NCBI RefSeq assembly: GCF_016658545.1 | Contig: NZ_JACVZC010000047.1 | Coordinates: forward strand, 1-42,786 | Direction: 5' to 3' | Source: Pseudomonas sp. S37 | Lineage (GTDB): Bacteria > Pseudomonadota > Gammaproteobacteria > Pseudomonadales > Pseudomonadaceae | DNA: 42,786 nucleotides | In this document: one piece after another, positions 1 through 8,168 of the stretch | Numbering within the stretch: the stretch's first letter is position 1 | Layout: every line of letters begins with the position of its first letter | Notes under the pieces: generated by a model | Told to the model about the DNA's origin: nothing | Seen by the model: only the letters and a program-made list of their open reading frames with translations | The model's database searches: none | Translations under genes and position numbers: made by a program

Positions 1-3
1 CCC

Positions 4-978
4 ATGTCCCACCCCTTCGACACCCTCACCCCCGACCTGGTCCTGGACGCCGTGGAGAGCATTGGCTTTCTCAGCGACGCCCGGGTGCTGGCATTGAACA
101 GCTACGAGAACCGCGTCTACCAGGTGGGCATCGAAGATGCGCAGCCTCTGATCGCCAAGTTCTACCGCCCAGGCCGCTGGAGCGATGCGGCAATCCTCGA
201 AGAGCACAGCTTCACCGCCGAACTGGCCGACTGCGAAGTCCCGGTGGTGGCGCCCATGCAGCACGACGGCCACACCCTGTTCGAACATCAGGGCTTCCGT
301 TTCACCCTGTTCCCCCGCCGTGGCGGCCACGCCCCGGAGCCAGGTAACCTCGACCAGCTGTACCGCCTGGGCCAGTTGCTCGGCCGCCTGCACGCGGTCG
401 GCGCCAGCAAACCGTTCGCACACCGCGAAGCGCTGGCTGTGGACAACTTCGGCCATGCTTCGCTGAACACCCTGCTCGAGGGTGGCTTTGTTCCGCGCGA
501 GCTGTTGCCAGCGTTCGAGTCCGTGGCCCGCGACCTGCTCAAACGCGTCGAGGACATCTACGCCCGCACCCCGCACCAGCTTATCCGCCTGCACGGCGAC
601 CTGCACCCCGGCAACCTGATGCACCGCGACGAGGTGTACCACGTGGTCGACCTCGATGACTGCCGCATGGGCCCTGCGGTACAGGACCTGTGGATGATGC
701 TGGCCGGCAACCGCGAAGAGCGACTGGGGCAGCTGGCCGAGCTGATCGACGGCTACAACGAGTTCCACGACTTCGACCCGCGCGAGCTGGCCCTGATCGA
801 ACCACTGCGCGCCTTGCGCCAGCTGCACTACAGCGCCTGGCTGGCACGGCGCTGGGACGACCCGGCCTTCCCGCCCAGCTTCCCGTGGTTCGGCCAGCCA
901 CGCTACTGGGGCGACCAGATTCTCGCCCTGCGAGAACAAATGGCGGCACTGGATGAAGCACCGCTGAAATTGTTCTAA
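4..978 (+). CDS. srkA: Stress response kinase SrkA (YihE family)
   Basis: Cytoplasmic Ser/Thr kinase of the YihE/SrkA family, which in E. coli protects cells from stress-induced death. The 324 residues are close to the E. coli length. The fold is the aminoglycoside-phosphotransferase/choline-kinase type. An N-terminal lobe with the conserved stretch NSYENRVYQVG (about residues 32-42) precedes the catalytic loop HGDLHPGN (about 199-206) and the metal-binding segment VVDLDDC (about 214-220). The start is the ATG three bases into the window, so its ribosome binding site and promoter cannot be judged. It ends 64 bp before rarD on the same strand. All catalytic residues appear intact. Confidence 0.93.
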   Translation: MSHPFDTLTPDLVLDAVESIGFLSDARVLALNSYENRVYQVGIEDAQPLIAKFYRPGRWSDAAILEEHSFTAELADCEVPVVAPMQHDGHTLFEHQGFRFTLFPRRGGHAPEPGNLDQLYRLGQLLGRLHAVGASKPFAHREALAVDNFGHASLNTLLEGGFVPRELLPAFESVARDLLKRVEDIYARTPHQLIRLHGDLHPGNLMHRDEVYHVVDLDDCRMGPAVQDLWMMLAGNREERLGQLAELIDGYNEFHDFDPRELALIEPLRALRQLHYSAWLARRWDDPAFPPSFPWFGQPRYWGDQILALREQMAALDEAPLKLF

Positions 979-1042
979 AAGCATGCCCGCGTCTGTCTAC
1001 AATAGGCGTCGCTTTATTTAGCTACCTAAGCAAGGATTCTGC

Positions 1043-1930
1043 ATGCACGCCGCCAACCCGCGTCGCGGGTACATATTGGGCCTGAGCGCCTACATCATCT
1101 GGGGCCTGTTCCCCATTTACTTCAAGGCCATCCAGAGCGTTCCGGCGGTGGAGATCATTGTCCACCGGGTGCTCTGGTCGGCACTGTTCGGCTCATTGCT
1201 TCTGCTGGTGTGGAAGCACCCAGGCTGGTGGCGTGAGCTGCGTGACAACCCGCGCCGGCTGGCCATCCTGGCCCTGAGCGGGGCGCTGATCGCCGGTAAC
1301 TGGCTGACCTACGTGTGGTCGGTGAACAACGGCCGCATGCTCGAGGCCAGCCTGGGTTACTACATCAACCCATTGATCAACGTGCTGCTGGGCATGCTGA
1401 TTCTTGGCGAGCGCCTGCGCCGCCTGCAATGGCTGGCGGTGGGCATGGCCGCCGTGGGCGTGGCCCAGCAGGTGTGGCAAGTGGGCAGCCTGCCTTGGGT
1501 GTCGCTGGTGCTGGCGCTGAGCTTTGGCTTCTATGGGCTGATCCGCAAGCAGGCGCCGGTGGCGGCACTGCCGGGGCTGGTGGTGGAAACCTGGATGCTG
1601 GTGCCGCTGGCCCTTGGCTGGCTGTTGCTGCACCCGGCGGCGATGAGTGCCCAGGGGGCGTTCTACACCAGTAGCGAGGCGCTGTGGCTGATGGCAGCGG
1701 GGCCGGTAACGCTGGTGCCGCTGGTGTGCTTCAACGCTGCGGCGCGGCACTTGCCGTATACCACGCTGGGCTTCCTGCAATACCTGGCGCCAACCCTGGT
1801 GCTGTTGCAGGCTGTGCTGCTGTTCGATGAGCATTTATCGTCGAGCAACCTGGTGGCGTTCATGTTCATCTGGGCAGGTTTGGCGATTTACAGCGTCGAT
1901 GCCTGGTTGAGTTTGCGTAAGCGCAGCTGA
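1043..1930 (+). CDS. rarD: RarD-type EamA-family permease
   Basis: Inner-membrane transporter of the drug/metabolite (EamA) superfamily, RarD branch. The E. coli member is named for chloramphenicol sensitivity, but its natural substrate is unknown. The 295 residues contain about ten hydrophobic segments. The N-terminus (GYILGLSAYIIWGLFPIYFK) is characteristic of RarD proteins, and an ALSFGFYGLIRK segment opens the second half-repeat. The ATG is preceded by AAGGA at a good distance. A TACAAT hexamer at 998-1003 could be a -10 element, but no convincing -35 partner is seen. The gene ends before the DnaA-box duplication. Confidence 0.9.
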   Translation: MHAANPRRGYILGLSAYIIWGLFPIYFKAIQSVPAVEIIVHRVLWSALFGSLLLLVWKHPGWWRELRDNPRRLAILALSGALIAGNWLTYVWSVNNGRMLEASLGYYINPLINVLLGMLILGERLRRLQWLAVGMAAVGVAQQVWQVGSLPWVSLVLALSFGFYGLIRKQAPVAALPGLVVETWMLVPLALGWLLLHPAAMSAQGAFYTSSEALWLMAAGPVTLVPLVCFNAAARHLPYTTLGFLQYLAPTLVLLQAVLLFDEHLSSSNLVAFMFIWAGLAIYSVDAWLSLRKRS

Positions 1931-1942
1931 TCAAAAAACGAT

Positions 1943-2136
1943 CAAAACTCTGCAGGCCATGTGGTTTATGGGCTGCAGAGACATCTCCAGAGGTTATCCA
2001 CACCCTCGTCCCCGTGGTTTGTGCACAAGGTGCTAATTTTTGGATGTTTTTTGAGCAAAACTCTGCAGCAGGCGGATTGCCTGGGCTGGAGAGGTGAGCC
2101 CCCAGGTTATCCACAAGGCCTTCCCCGTGATATCGG
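1943..2136 (+). repeat. Diverged 113-bp tandem duplication with DnaA-box sequences
   Basis: Two copies begin with the identical 13-mer CAAAACTCTGCAG at 1943 and 2056. They align without gaps for about 80 bp and share GGGCT, GGTTATCCACA and CCCCGTG blocks at the same 113-bp offset. Each copy holds one perfect TTATCCACA (1994-2002 and 2107-2115), the consensus DnaA box. Each copy can also form a hairpin: CTCTGCAG with CTGCAGAG in copy 1, and the same with one mismatch in copy 2. Function is unknown. DnaA titration, a small RNA or a transcription end are possibilities. Confidence 0.6.
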
Positions 2137-2153
2137 GATAACCGCAAGGGGGC

Positions 2154-2268
2154 CGCTGCGCGCCCCATCGCGACACAAGGCCGCTCCTACAGGGGAGCGC
2201 GTTTACCCACAGGCAACGCGCTCCCCTGTAGGAGCGGCCTTGCGTCGCGAAAGGGCCGCAAAGCGGCC
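2154..2268. repeat. REP-B inverted pair downstream of rarD
   Basis: The arms carry CGACACAAGGCCGCTCC near 2170 and its complement near 2231-2248, bracketing a short unique centre, with outer GGCCGCT.GCG/GGCCGCAAAGCGGCC palindromes. This is a paired repetitive extragenic palindrome of the second type in this window. It fills the gap between the convergent rarD and gcvR ends and could end transcription from both sides. Confidence 0.8.
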
Positions 2269-2282
2269 CCGGCAATCTCTGA

Positions 2283-2801
2283 TCAATCCTCCGCGCGTAG
2301 CTGCAACTCCACCATCAAGTCATCCGCCAGGCTCTCCAGCCGCTGCTGCAGTTCTTCGAGCGGCAAGGTCAACGGCAACGCCAGCAACGCATCAGCATGA
2401 AACAACGGCTCGCTGCTCATCGGCGCCGGCCGCACCTCTGTGGAAAACCGCTCGACGTTCACCCCTAGTTCAGCCAGCAAGCGGGTAATGTCGCGCACGA
2501 TCCCCGGCCGGTCGTTGCCCACCAGCTCCATGGCGATCGGCTTCCAGGTGCACGACGGCTCGATCCCGCTCTCGGCAATCAGCACACGAATGTCATACCG
2601 GGCCAGCCCCTGCAGCGACGCCACCAGCTCATCGTAATTTTCAGCCGGCACCGCCACCCGCAGTATCCCGGCAAACTGCCCGGCCATGCGCGACATGCGG
2701 CTTTCCAGCCAGTTGCCACTGTGGTCGGCGATGCACTGGGCAATGCGTTCGACCTGGCCGGCCTTGTCAGGGGCAATAACAGTCAGTACAAGATGATCCA
2801 C
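2283..2801 (-). CDS. gcvR: Glycine cleavage system regulatory protein GcvR
   Basis: ACT-domain regulator of the GcvR family. In E. coli GcvR binds GcvA and turns off the glycine cleavage operon when glycine is low. The 172-residue product has two ACT-like domains, the first opening with HLVLTVIAPDKAG and the second with AMELVGNDRPGIVRDITRLL (about residues 79-98). I chose the GTG at 2801 because GAGGAA precedes it and the ACT fold begins at once. The ATG 40 codons upstream would add a low-complexity tail unlike the family. It is divergent from glcB with a 450-bp gap. The gcv operon itself is not in the window. Confidence 0.85.
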   Translation of the reverse strand: MDHLVLTVIAPDKAGQVERIAQCIADHSGNWLESRMSRMAGQFAGILRVAVPAENYDELVASLQGLARYDIRVLIAESGIEPSCTWKPIAMELVGNDRPGIVRDITRLLAELGVNVERFSTEVRPAPMSSEPLFHADALLALPLTLPLEELQQRLESLADDLMVELQLRAED

Positions 2802-2982
2802 AAGCCCTTCCTCGTGTCGGACCGCGCCGGGCGGCAGAAAATCGGGGGATCGACTCAGTATAGGCAAGGCGCGGCAACCTGCCGCAGGGCATTCCGCACA
2901 ACCAATCGTGTACTGTTTCAAGATTTATCTGGAACAATCCACCTGTTTTTTGCGAACATACCTACTCCCAGCGTGACCATAC

Positions 2983-2998
2983 GCGACCAACGGGTCGC
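2983..2998. promoter_or_regulatory. GCGACC/GGTCGC inverted repeat upstream of glcB
   Basis: A perfect 6-bp inverted repeat, GCGACC-AACG-GGTCGC, lies 43 bp before the TGTAGT half-site at glcB. A near copy with 5-bp arms lies at 28135-28149, just before the aceE operators. Its role is not known to me. Confidence 0.35.
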
Positions 2999-3021
2999 AT
3001 AACGGCGCTTTTAGTCTGATT

Positions 3022-3049
3022 TTGCCCCGCCTACTGCTTCATGTAGTAT
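3022..3049 (+). promoter_or_regulatory. Candidate sigma-70 promoter for glcB
   Basis: TTGCCC (3022-3027) and TAGTAT (3044-3049) are separated by 16 bp and would give a leader of about 195 nt for glcB. The -10 hexamer would overlap the first TGTAGT half-site, a sensible layout for repression. The match is only moderate. Confidence 0.3.
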
Positions 3050-3067
3050 CCCGTGGCGCGGACTACA
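3042..3067. promoter_or_regulatory. Long-linker RccR-type operator upstream of glcB
   Basis: TGTAGT (3042-3047) and ACTACA (3062-3067) form a perfect inverted repeat with a 14-bp linker. The same half-sites with a 3-bp linker occur twice upstream of aceE. RccR, an RpiR-family regulator responding to KDPG, is reported to use two pseudopalindromes differing only in linker length, the longer type at glyoxylate-shunt genes including glcB. The assignment is inferred from half-site identity and the target gene. Confidence 0.6.
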
Positions 3068-3251
3068 AAACGTCGTTTGGATGTCTGCCAAGGCGCCTGT
3101 GAAAATACGCACACTGCCCGCCAGCCCGTCTGGCAGGCTGCACCCAGCCGCGCTCGGGTTTACCCCCGGGGGCAAGCACTGGTACGTGTTTAGAGAAGCG
3201 CTACAGGCTTAATACAGAAGAGCGAAATAGCTGAGCAGAGTGAGGCAAGCA

Positions 3252-5429
3252 ATGACTGGATACGTTCAAGTCGGTGGCCTTCAGGTCGCCAAGGTCCTGT
3301 ACGACTTCGTGAACAACGAAGCCATCCCCGGGACCGGCATCGTCGCCGAGCAGTTCTGGGCAGGTGCAGAGAAGATCATCAATGACCTCGCTCCAAAGAA
3401 CAAAGCCCTGCTCGCCAAGCGCGACGAGCTGCAAGCCAAGATCGACGCCTACCACCAGGCACGCAAAGGCCAGGCCCACGACGCCGTAGCCTACAAAGCA
3501 TTCCTCCAGGAAATCGGCTACCTGCTGCCACAAGCCGACGATTTCCAGGCCACCACCCAGAACGTGGACGAAGAAATCGCCCACATGGCCGGCCCGCAGC
3601 TGGTTGTTCCGGTGATGAACGCCCGTTTCGCCCTGAACGCCGCCAACGCCCGTTGGGGTTCGCTGTACGACGCGCTGTATGGCACCGACGCCATCAGCGA
3701 TGAAGGCGGCGCCGAGAAAGGCCAAGGCTACAACAAGCTGCGTGGCGACAAGGTCATCGCCTTCGCCCGCGCCTTCCTTGACGAGGCCGCGCCACTGGCT
3801 GCCGGTTCGCACGTCGACTCCACCGCCTACCGCATCGAAGGCGGCAAGCTGGTGGTGGCCCTCAAAGGCGGCAGCAACAGCGGCCTGCGTGACGACGCCC
3901 AACTGATCGGCTTCCACGGCGACGCTGCAGCACCGACTGCCGTGCTGCTGAAACACAACGGCCTGCACTTCGAAATCCAGGTCGACGCCAGCACCCCGGT
4001 CGGCAGCACCGACGCCGCGGGCGTCAAAGACATCCTGATGGAATCGGCGCTGACCACCATCATGGACTGCGAAGACTCGGTTGCCGCCGTCGACGCCGAC
4101 GACAAGGTCATCGTCTACCGCAACTGGCTGGGCCTGATGAAAGGCGACCTGGCCGAAAGCGTGAGCAAAGGTGGCAAGACCTTCACCCGCACCATGAACC
4201 CGGACCGCGAGTACGCCGCACCCAACGGCGGCAGCGTGACCCTGCATGGCCGTTCGCTGCTGTTCGTGCGCAACGTTGGCCACCTGATGACCAACCCGGC
4301 AGTGCTCGACGCCCAGGGCAACGAAATCCCCGAAGGCATCCAGGACGGCCTGTTCACCAACCTGATCGCCCTGCACAACCTCAACGGCAACACCAGCCGC
4401 AAGAACACCCGCAGCGGCAGCGTGTACATCGTCAAGCCGAAGATGCACGGCCCTGAAGAGGTGGCTTTTGCCGCCGAGATCTTCAGCCAGGTCGAAGACC
4501 TGCTGGGCATGCCGCGCAACACCGTCAAGGTCGGCATCATGGACGAGGAGCGCCGTACCACGGTCAACCTCAAGTCCTGCATCAAGGCAGCCGCCGAGCG
4601 CGTAGCGTTCATCAACACCGGCTTCCTCGACCGTACCGGTGACGAGATCCACACCTCGATGGAAGCCGGCGCCGTTGTACGCAAGGGCGCCATGAAGAAC
4701 GAGAAGTGGATCGGCGCGTACGAGAACAACAACGTCGACGTCGGCCTGGCCACCGGCCTGCAGGGCCGTGCGCAGATCGGCAAGGGCATGTGGGCCATGC
4801 CGGACCTGATGGCTGCCATGCTCGAGCAGAAAATCGCCCACCCGCTGGCCGGTGCCAACACCGCCTGGGTACCGTCGCCAACGGCTGCCACCCTGCACGC
4901 CCTGCACTACCACAAGGTCGACGTACAGGCGCGCCAGCGTGAACTGGCTTCGCGTACCCCGGCCTCGGTGGACGACATCCTCGCCATCCCGCTGGCAGCC
5001 GACACCAACTGGTCGGCCGAAGAGATCCGCAACGAACTGGACAACAACGCCCAGGGCATCCTCGGCTATGTGGTGCGCTGGATCGACCAGGGCGTGGGTT
5101 GCTCGAAAGTGCCGGACATCAACAACGTCGGCCTGATGGAAGACCGCGCCACCCTGCGTATTTCGGCCCAGCTGCTGGCCAACTGGCTGCGCCACGGCGT
5201 GGTCAGCCAGGAGCAGGTGCTGGAAAGCCTCAAGCGCATGGCGGTGGTGGTTGACCAGCAGAACGCCGGTGATGCCCTGTACCGCCCGATGGCGCCGAAC
5301 TTCGACGACAACGTCGCGTTCCAGGCGGCTGTGGAGCTGGTGGTTGAGGGTGGCAAGCAGCCGAACGGCTATACCGAGCCGGTACTGCACCGCCGTCGCC
5401 GCGAGTTCAAGGCGCGTAACGGGTTGTAA
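3252..5429 (+). CDS. glcB: Malate synthase G
   Basis: Condenses glyoxylate with acetyl-CoA to malate, the second step of the glyoxylate shunt, in the cytoplasm. The 725 residues match the usual length of isoform G, which has an inserted alpha/beta domain absent from isoform A. Visible family features include the N-terminal VQVGGLQVAKVLYDFVNNEA, the catalytic-region MDCEDSVAAVDA, KMHGPEEVAFA and, near the C-terminus, LMEDRATLRISAQ containing the catalytic Asp. The ATG at 3252 is preceded by GAGG at good spacing, while the in-frame ATG 12 bp upstream has no such site. It is a single-gene unit with no isocitrate lyase gene beside it, and a REP pair follows the stop. Confidence 0.97.
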   Translation: MTGYVQVGGLQVAKVLYDFVNNEAIPGTGIVAEQFWAGAEKIINDLAPKNKALLAKRDELQAKIDAYHQARKGQAHDAVAYKAFLQEIGYLLPQADDFQATTQNVDEEIAHMAGPQLVVPVMNARFALNAANARWGSLYDALYGTDAISDEGGAEKGQGYNKLRGDKVIAFARAFLDEAAPLAAGSHVDSTAYRIEGGKLVVALKGGSNSGLRDDAQLIGFHGDAAAPTAVLLKHNGLHFEIQVDASTPVGSTDAAGVKDILMESALTTIMDCEDSVAAVDADDKVIVYRNWLGLMKGDLAESVSKGGKTFTRTMNPDREYAAPNGGSVTLHGRSLLFVRNVGHLMTNPAVLDAQGNEIPEGIQDGLFTNLIALHNLNGNTSRKNTRSGSVYIVKPKMHGPEEVAFAAEIFSQVEDLLGMPRNTVKVGIMDEERRTTVNLKSCIKAAAERVAFINTGFLDRTGDEIHTSMEAGAVVRKGAMKNEKWIGAYENNNVDVGLATGLQGRAQIGKGMWAMPDLMAAMLEQKIAHPLAGANTAWVPSPTAATLHALHYHKVDVQARQRELASRTPASVDDILAIPLAADTNWSAEEIRNELDNNAQGILGYVVRWIDQGVGCSKVPDINNVGLMEDRATLRISAQLLANWLRHGVVSQEQVLESLKRMAVVVDQQNAGDALYRPMAPNFDDNVAFQAAVELVVEGGKQPNGYTEPVLHRRRREFKARNGL

Positions 5430-5444
5430 GTTACACCTGCGTAC

Positions 5445-5566
5445 GGGGCCGCTTTGCGGCCCGATCGTGACACAAGGCCGCTCCTACAGGGATATCGCAA
5501 ATATCAAATCTTGCGCTGCACCTGTAGGAGCGGCCTTGTGTCGCGATCGGGCTGCAAAGCAGCCCC
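5445..5566. repeat. REP-B inverted pair between glcB and the receiver gene
   Basis: Two long inverted arms (about 5445-5490 and 5521-5566) each contain GACACAAGGCCGCTCCTAC or its complement plus an outer GGCCGCTTTGCGGCC-like palindrome. The pair sits between two convergent genes and may act as a bidirectional terminator. Confidence 0.8.
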
Positions 5567-5574
5567 TCTCAGCC

Positions 5575-6114
5575 TCACTCGATCTTCAGCTCTTTCTTCA
5601 CCAGCTCCAGCAACCTGCCCAGGTCCACCGGCTTGAGCAGGAAGTCCACCACCCCCAGGTGCATCGCGCGCACCGCCTCTTCCACATCCGTGTCGCCCGA
5701 CACCACGATGATCGACAACGCCGCCCGCTCCGACTCGCGAATCTTGCGGATCATGTCCAGGCCATCCTCGGGCTGCATGCGTAAATCGGTGATCATCAAA
5801 CCGATCCGTTGCTGGTAATGCAGGTACAGCCTGGCCTCTTCAGCACCATCCGCACCCACGCAGTCGATGCCCCGGCTTTTCAGGTACAGGATCAGCGCCT
5901 CACGGTTCACTGCATTGTCATCTACCACCAGCACCAAAGGCTTAAGCGCCACAGGCGCACTCACCATGGCCAATGCCTCGCGCTCGTCGTCGCTCAAAAT
6001 GTCGCGTTGCTCAGGCATGGTCATCTCGTCAAAAAAATTCCGCTTCAGCTGTAGGACCGCAGAACTTGCGTAACCCGTTTCGCCTTTCGTCGGGTCTTTG
6101 ACAGGGGCGCTCAT
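5575..6114 (-). CDS. Stand-alone response regulator receiver protein
   Basis: CheY-like receiver with an N-terminal extension of about 58 residues and no output domain. With the start at 6114 the product has 179 residues. The acidic pocket Asp-Asp is at 65-66 in VLVVDDNAVNRE, the phospho-acceptor Asp is at about 110 in LMITDLRM, the conserved Ser lies in IIVVSGDT and the Lys in FLLKPVD. The start is uncertain: ATGs at 6138, 6114 and 6024 are all in frame and none has a strong ribosome binding site. It is divergent from the CBS/DUF294 gene across an AT-rich gap. No histidine kinase lies nearby, so its partner is unknown. Confidence 0.8.
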   Translation of the reverse strand: MSAPVKDPTKGETGYASSAVLQLKRNFFDEMTMPEQRDILSDDEREALAMVSAPVALKPLVLVVDDNAVNREALILYLKSRGIDCVGADGAEEARLYLHYQQRIGLMITDLRMQPEDGLDMIRKIRESERAALSIIVVSGDTDVEEAVRAMHLGVVDFLLKPVDLGRLLELVKKELKIE

Positions 6115-6184
6115 AGACTTACGTCCAATGGGCACCACCCCGCCGCAAGCCGACCATGGAGGCAGAGAACAACATGGCCGGCAC

Positions 6185-6204
6185 CTATATATAGATATAT
6201 ATAG
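6185..6204. promoter_or_regulatory. AT-only tract in divergent promoter region
   Basis: A run of alternating A and T with isolated G/C, CTATATATAG followed by ATATATATAG, lies 27 bp before the DUF294 gene and about 70 bp before the receiver gene. It stands out in a GC-rich chromosome and probably lies in a shared promoter region. Confidence 0.4.
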
Positions 6205-6230
6205 TTCGGCATAGCGATACGGTCAGTTTC

Positions 6231-8168
6231 ATGAGCAAAAAGGACGCCTACAGCCAGGCGGGCAGGACGGCAGTGCTGCACAACATCCAGGGCACGCTGC
6301 AGTTCCTGCAGCGCTTTCCGCCGTTCAACCAGATGGAGCACAGCCACTTGGCCTTTCTGGTCGAGCAATGCCAGCTGCGCTTCTATGCCTGCGGCGAAAG
6401 CATCGTCAAGCCTGCCGACGGCCCGGTCGAGCACTTCTACATCGTCAAGCAAGGGCGGGTAGTTGGCGAGCGCCAGCACCTGGTCAAGCCTGGGGTCGAG
6501 ACCACCTTCGAAATCACCAGCGGCGAATGTTTCCCGCTGGCCGCACTGCTGGGCGAGCGGGCTACCCGTACCGAGCACCTGGCCGGGGAAGACACCTTCT
6601 GCCTGCAATTGAACAAGGCGGCCTTCATCCGCGTGTTCTCGATGTCTGAAGTGTTTCGGGATTTTGCCCTGCGAGGCGTCAGCAGCCTGCTTGACCAGGT
6701 CAACCAGCAGGTGCGCCAGCGCGCGGTGGAAACCCTTGGCACCCAATACTCGCTGAACACGCCGCTGGGTGAGCTGGCCATGCGTCACCCGGTGGTGTGC
6801 AGTGCCAATACGCCGCTGCGCGAAGCCGTGCGGCTGATGCACGAGCAGCAGGTGGGCAGCATTGTGGTGATCGACCCGCAGCGCTACCCCATCGGCATTT
6901 TCACCCTGCGCGACCTACGCCAGGTGGTGGCTGCCGAAAAGGCCGACCTGGGCGCACCGATCGAGCGGCACATGACCGCCAAGCCGTTCTACCTCAGCCC
7001 CCAGGCCAGTGCCTTCGATGCCGCCATGGCCATGACCGAGCGGCATATCGCCCACGTGTGCCTGGTGGAAAACCGCCGCCTGTGCGGGGTGGTTTCCGAG
7101 CGCGACCTGTTCTCGCTGCAGCGTGTCGACCTGGTGCACCTGGCGCGCACCATTCGCCATGCGCCTCGCCTGGATACCCTGGTTTCGCTGCGTGGCGAAA
7201 TCAGCCAACTGGTCGAGCGCATGCTGGCCCACGGTGCTTCGTCTACACAGATCACCCAGATCATCACCCTGCTCAACGACCACACCGTGTGCCGGGTGAT
7301 CGAGCTGGCGCTGGCCGAACGTGGCGACCCGGGCGTGCCGTTCAGCTGGCTGTGCTTTGGCAGCGAAGGGCGCCGCGAGCAGACCCTGCACACCGACCAG
7401 GACAACGGCATCCTCTTCGAAGCCGTGGACAAAACCGAGGCCGACGCCATCCGCGCCCGCCTGTTGCCGCTGGCGCAATACATCAACCAGTGCCTGGCCC
7501 AATGCGGTTTCACCTTGTGCATGGGCAATGTCATGGCCGGCAACCCTGAGCTGTGCCTGTCGCGCAGCGAGTGGGCGCGGCGCTTTGCGGGGTTTGTCCG
7601 CGAAGCCAGCCCCGAAAACCTGCTGGGGTCGAGCATTTACTTCGACCTGCGAGTGGTGTGGGGCGACGAACAAGGTTGCGAACAGCTGCGCCAAGGGCTG
7701 CTGCAGCAAGTAGCCGACAACCGCATCTTCCAGCGCATGATGGCCGACAATGCCCTGCGCCAGCGCCCACCGGTGGGCCGCCTGCGCGAGTTCGTGCTGA
7801 CCCGCCAGGGCAACGACAAGGCCGCCACCCTCGACCTCAAGGTCCAGGGCCTGACCCCCTTCGTCGACGGCGCCCGTTTGCTGGCCCTGGCCAATGGCGT
7901 CGAGGCCTGCAATACCCTGGAACGCCTGCGCCAGCTGGTGGCCAAGGGCGTGATCGAGCCGCTGGACGGCGCAGCCTATGAAGAGGCCTACCACTTCATC
8001 CAGCAAACCCGCATGCAGCAGCACCAGCGCCAGACCCGCGACAACCTGCCGTACTCCAACCGGCTCGACCCGGACAGCCTCAACCACCTCGACCGGCGCA
8101 TTCTGCGCGAGTCGCTGCGCCAGGCCCAGCGCCTGCAAAGCAGCCTGGCCTTGCGGTACCAGCTATGA
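6231..8168 (+). CDS. cNMP-binding/CBS/DUF294 nucleotidyltransferase-like protein
   Basis: Cytoplasmic signalling-type protein of 645 residues. In order it shows a cyclic-nucleotide-binding-like beta-barrel (about 40-150), two CBS motifs (about 175-290, with TPLREAVRLMHEQQVGSIVVID and HMTAKPFYLS), a DUF294 nucleotidyltransferase fold with GSEGRREQTLHTDQDNG (about 375-391), and a DUF294 C-terminal helical domain (about 490-630). The GS...DQD signature resembles GlnD-type nucleotidyltransferases, so an enzymatic activity on an unknown target is possible. The ATG has a weak ribosome binding site. Its stop overlaps the start of the exonuclease gene (ATGA), which implies coupled translation. The ligand and target are unknown. 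Confidence 0.85.
   Translation: MSKKDAYSQAGRTAVLHNIQGTLQFLQRFPPFNQMEHSHLAFLVEQCQLRFYACGESIVKPADGPVEHFYIVKQGRVVGERQHLVKPGVETTFEITSGECFPLAALLGERATRTEHLAGEDTFCLQLNKAAFIRVFSMSEVFRDFALRGVSSLLDQVNQQVRQRAVETLGTQYSLNTPLGELAMRHPVVCSANTPLREAVRLMHEQQVGSIVVIDPQRYPIGIFTLRDLRQVVAAEKADLGAPIERHMTAKPFYLSPQASAFDAAMAMTERHIAHVCLVENRRLCGVVSERDLFSLQRVDLVHLARTIRHAPRLDTLVSLRGEISQLVERMLAHGASSTQITQIITLLNDHTVCRVIELALAERGDPGVPFSWLCFGSEGRREQTLHTDQDNGILFEAVDKTEADAIRARLLPLAQYINQCLAQCGFTLCMGNVMAGNPELCLSRSEWARRFAGFVREASPENLLGSSIYFDLRVVWGDEQGCEQLRQGLLQQVADNRIFQRMMADNALRQRPPVGRLREFVLTRQGNDKAATLDLKVQGLTPFVDGARLLALANGVEACNTLERLRQLVAKGVIEPLDGAAYEEAYHFIQQTRMQQHQRQTRDNLPYSNRLDPDSLNHLDRRILRESLRQAQRLQSSLALRYQL

Noticed and set aside
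1994..2115. Replication origin
   Set aside because: Only two DnaA boxes, no AT-rich unwinding region and no dnaA, rpmH or parAB genes nearby.
1961..2488. A 175-codon open frame across the rarD-gcvR gap
   Set aside because: It runs through the REP pair and into the reverse strand of gcvR; no protein-like features.
3201..5390. A 729-codon open frame antisense to glcB
   Set aside because: It mirrors glcB codon for codon. High-GC codon bias leaves long open frames on the opposite strand. The protein is His/Val/Gly-rich with no domain and no ribosome binding site.
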